The notes under the pieces were generated by a model. The model did not search any database, was not told where the DNA came from, and was given only the letters and a program-made list of their open reading frames with translations. From a virus, in the IMG/VR virus record IMGVR_UViG_3300025131_000277, positions 1 to 29,745 of that record: DNA of 29,745 nucleotides. The stretch is one strand, 5' to 3'. Below, in pieces: positions 26,434 through 29,745 of the stretch (the first letter of the stretch is position 1; each line of letters opens with the position of its first letter). Position numbers and translations under genes: made by a program.

Positions 26434-27719
26434 TGCACATAATTCAAGACGTTTTTATTCTTAATAATCTCCGTGTCCTGAATGAAGGTCGCGGTGGAAC
26501 TAAAATGATTATTGAGGGCTGCTTTCAAAGGGCAGACGAGATTAATAACAATAAAAGGACATACCCACAAAAGATTCTTGCTGAATCAGTAAAAAATCTC
26601 CAGGGTTCTATCAATGAAAGAATGCTCGTTGGAGAAATTGATCATCCTGAGTATGAGACCGTAAAACTCTCCAAGGCTTCTCACTTAATCACTGGTTTGA
26701 GGATGGAAGGAAAGGAAGTAGTTGGAAGAGCCGAAATTTTGTCTACCCCAGCAGGGTCTGTTGTCAAAAGTCTTATTAACGATGGTGTTAAAATTGGTAT
26801 TTCTAGTAGGGGTGTTGGGACTTTGTCTGAAAACTCTGATGGGACGAAGACCGTAAATGAAGATTATAAATGTCTAACTTATGATATCGTTGCAGATCCT
26901 TCGACTAGAGGAGCGTTCCCAGGTTTGTCTGAGTCCACGAAGGTTCAAGGTATTGTTGAATCCACAATGAAGAAGACTCTAGGTGAGAAGATCTTTGTTC
27001 AAATGCTTAAGTCTAAGTTGAATGAGGGAAAAAGGGCTACGGCTGCTAAAGATGAGGATGTAAAGGAAAGTTTTTATGAGAGAGTAGCCTTTTTAAATGA
27101 GGTAGGTAGAGCTTTAACTCATGACGAGGCAGGAGTATATTCTGGAGGAGCGCGGCGTACAGGGGGACCAAGTGCTGCACAGCGCCGTCACGGTGAAAAG
27201 TCGAGCGGGGCGGCTAAAAAGCGCAAAGAAGCACAAGCAGCAGCTGCTGACGTAATAAATAAAAGAAATGCAGAAAAACCCCCAAGACAAGACACTTCCA
27301 TTGATATGGAATTTATTGTTAGAGGATTACAGAATCTGAGTGAAGACGATAATCTTGATGAAGGTTTAAAAGATATTGCCAAAGCAGTTGGTAGTAAAAT
27401 TGTAGGTGGTGTTAAAACAGCAGGTAATGTTGCTAAAAAGGCTGTTCTTCCCCTTGCGGTAGTGGGTGGTACAGGTCTTGGTACTTATTTAAACACCAGA
27501 GGCAAAACGGATCTTATGCAGAAAATGAGATCGCAACCTGTGGCAACATCCACTGGGGTACAAGGTCCTCACGCAAAAAAGAATGGATCTAATGCTGCGG
27601 GAGCTTCAACAAGTACACGGCCAGAGGTGGGTCCTCCCACGAGAGGGCAGTTAAAACGAGAGGTAACTGACCAAGCCACAGATATTAAAAGGGGTTTAGA
27701 AAATCCCAGGCGAAAGTAG
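26430..27719 (+). CDS. 21: Prohead core protease, gp21 family, with long C-terminal tail
   Basis: 429 residues starting in an ATGA overlap (a second ATG follows at 26433). The protease domain spans about 1-175: 'IIEGCFQRADEINNNKRTYP', 'GEIDHPE' with catalytic His72, and 'GVKIGISSRGVGTL' with the catalytic Ser at 125 or 126, then 'YDIVADPS' with Asp152/156 as candidate third residues. These are the landmarks of the gp21 serine-protease family, which digests the scaffold and trims head proteins. T4 gp21 is about 212 residues, so some 220 are extra. The tail contains LNE at 197-199 and 222-224, LSE 303-305 and LDE 309-311, which may be self-cleavage sites, and an Ala/Gly/Val-rich hydrophobic segment (about 338-354). 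It may act as scaffold or anchor before removal. That is inference. Confidence 0.88.
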   Translation: MMHIIQDVFILNNLRVLNEGRGGTKMIIEGCFQRADEINNNKRTYPQKILAESVKNLQGSINERMLVGEIDHPEYETVKLSKASHLITGLRMEGKEVVGRAEILSTPAGSVVKSLINDGVKIGISSRGVGTLSENSDGTKTVNEDYKCLTYDIVADPSTRGAFPGLSESTKVQGIVESTMKKTLGEKIFVQMLKSKLNEGKRATAAKDEDVKESFYERVAFLNEVGRALTHDEAGVYSGGARRTGGPSAAQRRHGEKSSGAAKKRKEAQAAAADVINKRNAEKPPRQDTSIDMEFIVRGLQNLSEDDNLDEGLKDIAKAVGSKIVGGVKTAGNVAKKAVLPLAVVGGTGLGTYLNTRGKTDLMQKMRSQPVATSTGVQGPHAKKNGSNAAGASTSTRPEVGPPTRGQLKREVTDQATDIKRGLENPRRK

Positions 27720-27787
27720 AATACATAAAGTAGAAAAAAGTAAATCTTTTTAAAAATTGTAATAAATAATAATGATAGGATAATTCT
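27720..27787 (+). other. AT-rich spacer between protease and scaffold genes
   Basis: Sixty-eight very AT-rich bases. AATAAATA at 27761-27768 differs from the late-promoter box by one base and could be a weak late promoter for scaffold and capsid genes, as T4 has promoters serving gene 23. AAAAAG and CTTTTT (27735-27751) can form a 6-bp hairpin, but it lacks G:C pairs, so it is not a credible terminator. A Shine-Dalgarno AGGA (27777-27780) precedes ATG 27788. Confidence 0.3.
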
Positions 27788-28435
27788 ATGGAACAAATGA
27801 ATGATATAGCGCAACTGCTACCAGAGGGTCTTTCGGACGATGCGGTCAATGAGATCGCCAAGTTGGTAGATCAAACAATCTCGGAGCAAGTTGAGCAAGC
27901 AGTTAAGAATCTAGAATCTCAGGTAGTTGCTTTTGTCAGAACCAATGTTGAGGAACTGAAAGAGCAAGCTATTCGTGAGTTGGAACTTGAAAATGATACC
28001 TTCAGGAACGCGCAGCTGTTTGAGTCTATGAAGTCTCTTATGGCAGTGGAATTGAAGGATGAAGATGAGGCTATTGCTCTCACTTCTATAGTTTGTGAAA
28101 ATAAGAATCTGGAGGAAGAATCACATTTTCTTACCTCTGAGATTGATAAGTATATGAAAGAGACCACGCGGCTTGAATCAATTATTGAAGCTCAATCTGG
28201 CAAGATAGATAAGCTTGCTAATAGGGAGCAAAAAGTACTTGAACAGGCCAATGCGTTGAAGGAAGCTACACAACGCTTGGAAGAAAGTGGCCCGAAGCCC
28301 TTTAAGTCTTCTGAACAAGCTCAATTAGTTTCCGAAAACCGTGATGAGAGAAATCAAGTCGCAAATCAAAGAACTGTGCTAAATGAGTTCTTAAGCGAGG
28401 CGGCTATGAATTTGATGCCGACTTCAAAAAAGTAA
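27788..28435 (+). CDS. 22: Prohead scaffolding core protein, gp22-like
   Basis: 215 residues, almost entirely Glu, Gln, Lys and Leu-rich helix with heptad-like hydrophobics from about 15 to 170, as expected for a scaffold that forms the prohead core. Position directly between the gp21-like protease and gp23-like capsid genes matches T4 gene 22. The C-terminus carries LNE at 198-200 and LSE at 202-204 followed by AA, two candidate protease sites of the (L/I)-x-E type. T4 gp22 is about 270 residues and is degraded to peptides during maturation. Assignment rests on gene order and composition rather than strong residue motifs. The capsid start codon follows nine bases after the stop, with AAGGA in the gap. 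Confidence 0.78.
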   Translation: MEQMNDIAQLLPEGLSDDAVNEIAKLVDQTISEQVEQAVKNLESQVVAFVRTNVEELKEQAIRELELENDTFRNAQLFESMKSLMAVELKDEDEAIALTSIVCENKNLEEESHFLTSEIDKYMKETTRLESIIEAQSGKIDKLANREQKVLEQANALKEATQRLEESGPKPFKSSEQAQLVSENRDERNQVANQRTVLNEFLSEAAMNLMPTSKK

Positions 28436-28444
28436 GGAAATGTT

Positions 28445-29745
28445 ATGAGAGATAATATAGGTGGTTCAGTTGAACTAGTTCAAAAGTGGAGCCCAGTTCT
28501 TGATGGTATTGAAGATGATTATACCAGACGAGTTACGGCTACACTCATGGAAAACCAGGCGAAGGCCATTTTAGCTGAGAGGCTAAATGAAGAGGCCCTC
28601 ACTCCTGGAGCTACTCAAGTCGGTCATTTGGGTACGTTTCAGAAGTTTGCCTTTCCGCTCGTCCGTAGGGTATACCCCGAACTGATTGCTAACAAGATTG
28701 TTGGTGTTCAGCCGATGAGTGGTCCGGTTTCACAAATCTTCTACCTTGGTCATTCCCGTGGTGGTAAGAATATGTCAGATCTCTGGGAGCAGCAAACTGT
28801 CTATAGTAAGTATAATCTTACTTATCGTGGTCTTGCTGCTAGTGCCATTGGTTCTCAGGCGACCACACTAGGTGGTGCTGCGGCACAGCATACAAATGTT
28901 GTTGGTACGTGGGCTGATAACACTACGCAAGCTAGTGGTCTTACTGGTGCGGAAGCCGTTGCAGGTTTTGACCTTTCCAACGTCTTGGAAGTTTCTACAG
29001 GATTCGCTGGTGCGGCAAGCTCTACCTATGGTGGTAAGATTGCTTCGTTCCCTGACGCGAGAACAACTCTTGGTTGGGCTGTGAGTTCTGGTGAGAATCT
29101 TAGGACTTCTGGTATTCCAGAGTTGACCTTCCATATCCAACAGCAGCCAGTGGTTGCGAGAACACGTAAGATGCGTGCTCTCTGGACTATTGAGGCTTCT
29201 CAGGATCTGAAGGCTTATCACAATCTCGACCTTGAAAGGGAATTGACTGAGCTTCTGAGTAAGGAGATTCAGTTGGAGATCGACCGCGAGCTTATCGAAG
29301 ATCTGCGTATGGTCGCTTATGGAGTTCATAATTCTGCTGGTTACGCTGGTTGGGATATTGATTCCCTAGACAACGCTAATGCAAATAATTTCCAAGATAT
29401 TGGTGGCAACAGCCCCAATGCCTTTGGAACAGGGTTTGCTCCTTCTGCTTGGACTTATGCTCAGGGCGATGGGAACGGTCCTGATGGTTCGGTTAATGAT
29501 AATCTGAGGAATGAAACAAATGCTTTCGGAGCAAATGTTTTTGTTCATGATTTTACTGACGGTAATCCTAGTTTTGATCCTCGTCATATCGGTGATACAT
29601 GGGCTAACTTGCTAGGTGTTATTAACCTTGCAAGCCAGGACATTTATCGTACGACACACAGAGGCCCAGGTACGGTTCTAGTAACCTCACCGCTGATTGC
29701 TACAATGCTTGAGACTACTTCCAAGATGGAAGGTGGTATGGCTCC
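28445..29745 (+). CDS. 23: Major capsid protein, gp23 family (3' end outside window)
   Basis: 433 residues are visible and the frame is open at the window end. Start ATG 28445 follows AAGGA. Residues 65-101 contain the gp23 core pattern 'FAFPLVRRVYPELIAN' and 'IVGVQPMSGPVSQIFYL'. Residues 224-295 contain 'VVARTRKMRALWTIEASQDL', 'NLDLERELTELLSKEI' and 'IDREL', matching the family's HK97-fold segments. It forms the hexamers of the head. In T4 the first 65 residues are removed by gp21. Here an equivalent cut is plausible at LNE (47-49) or after Glu50, leaving a new N-terminus just before PGATQVGHLGT (54-64). Arg codons include many CGT, unlike the AGA/AGG preference of the tail genes, which fits high expression. 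Confidence 0.95.
   Translation, partial: MRDNIGGSVELVQKWSPVLDGIEDDYTRRVTATLMENQAKAILAERLNEEALTPGATQVGHLGTFQKFAFPLVRRVYPELIANKIVGVQPMSGPVSQIFYLGHSRGGKNMSDLWEQQTVYSKYNLTYRGLAASAIGSQATTLGGAAAQHTNVVGTWADNTTQASGLTGAEAVAGFDLSNVLEVSTGFAGAASSTYGGKIASFPDARTTLGWAVSSGENLRTSGIPELTFHIQQQPVVARTRKMRALWTIEASQDLKAYHNLDLERELTELLSKEIQLEIDRELIEDLRMVAYGVHNSAGYAGWDIDSLDNANANNFQDIGGNSPNAFGTGFAPSAWTYAQGDGNGPDGSVNDNLRNETNAFGANVFVHDFTDGNPSFDPRHIGDTWANLLGVINLASQDIYRTTHRGPGTVLVTSPLIATMLETTSKMEGGMA
28604..28636 (+). other. PGATQVGHLGT segment, copy 2 (major capsid N-arm)
   Basis: Encodes residues 54-64 of the major capsid protein, immediately after the presumed maturation cleavage region (LNE-E-A) and before the conserved FPLVRR block. 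It is the counterpart of the segment at 25637-25669 in the 239-residue head protein. Confidence 0.75.

Noticed and set aside
27735-27751. AAAAAG...CTTTTT hairpin as terminator
   Set aside because: It has only one G:C pair and is followed by A-rich rather than T-rich sequence, and the downstream scaffold and capsid genes are expected to be co-expressed.
28868-29329. Open frames on both strands inside the capsid gene
   Set aside because: The gp23-like frame from 28445 is continuous through the region with strong family motifs. The others are shadows.
1-29745. tRNA, rRNA, CRISPR, insertion sequence or attachment site
   Set aside because: No cloverleaf, direct-repeat array, transposase frame or terminal inverted repeats were found by eye. 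The window is almost completely filled by structural genes.

Overview
This window is part of the late structural region of a contractile-tailed bacteriophage (Caudoviricetes, myovirus morphology) distantly related to T4. All recognisable genes lie on the + strand, are packed almost without gaps and are AT-rich. The major capsid protein, scaffold and prohead protease at the right end belong to the T4 gp23/gp22/gp21 families. The baseplate genes at the left end belong to the gp27/gpD, gp5/gpV, gp25/gpW, gp6/gpJ and gp7/gpI families. There are no rRNA, tRNA, CRISPR or insertion-sequence signals. The host cannot be deduced from the sequence.

Region 1 (1-12999) is the baseplate core: a large hub-like protein, the needle (OB fold plus beta-helix), a 922-residue protein ending in a LamG-like lectin fold, the gp25-like sheath initiator, the gp6/J wedge protein and an oversized gp7/I-like wedge protein. 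The V-W-J-I order resembles phage P2 rather than T4. Region 2 (13001-24886) holds host-contact and peripheral proteins: two paralogous small virion proteins, a beta-helix protein, an 847-residue protein sharing its N-terminal docking motif, a protein whose first third carries 35 cysteines, and a PAAR-like spike-tip protein. Neighbouring genes are joined by TAATG or ATGA stop/start overlaps or by gaps of a few bases, so regions 1 and 2 look like one translationally coupled operon. One junction, TAATT at 3964-3968, points to a non-canonical ATT (or ATC) start.

Region 3 (24887-29745) is the head-assembly operon. It opens with an 83-base leader. A perfect T4-type late-promoter box (TATAAATA) lies just ahead of it, over the end of the preceding gene, and the leader holds two inverted repeats, one overlapping the Shine-Dalgarno. 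Then come a small acidic Cys/His protein, a 239-residue protein, a small very basic protein, the prohead protease with a long C-terminal tail, the scaffold and the major capsid protein, which is cut off by the window end.

The most striking observation is that the 239-residue head protein carries an 11-residue segment (PGATQ-A/V-GHLGT) identical at 10 positions to the N-terminal arm of the major capsid protein. The two copies use different synonymous codons, and each lies just after a putative prohead-protease site (LxE). Together with LxE/IxE motifs in the basic protein, scaffold and protease tail, this suggests a set of co-processed head proteins, one of which mimics or shares a binding partner with the capsid protein arm.
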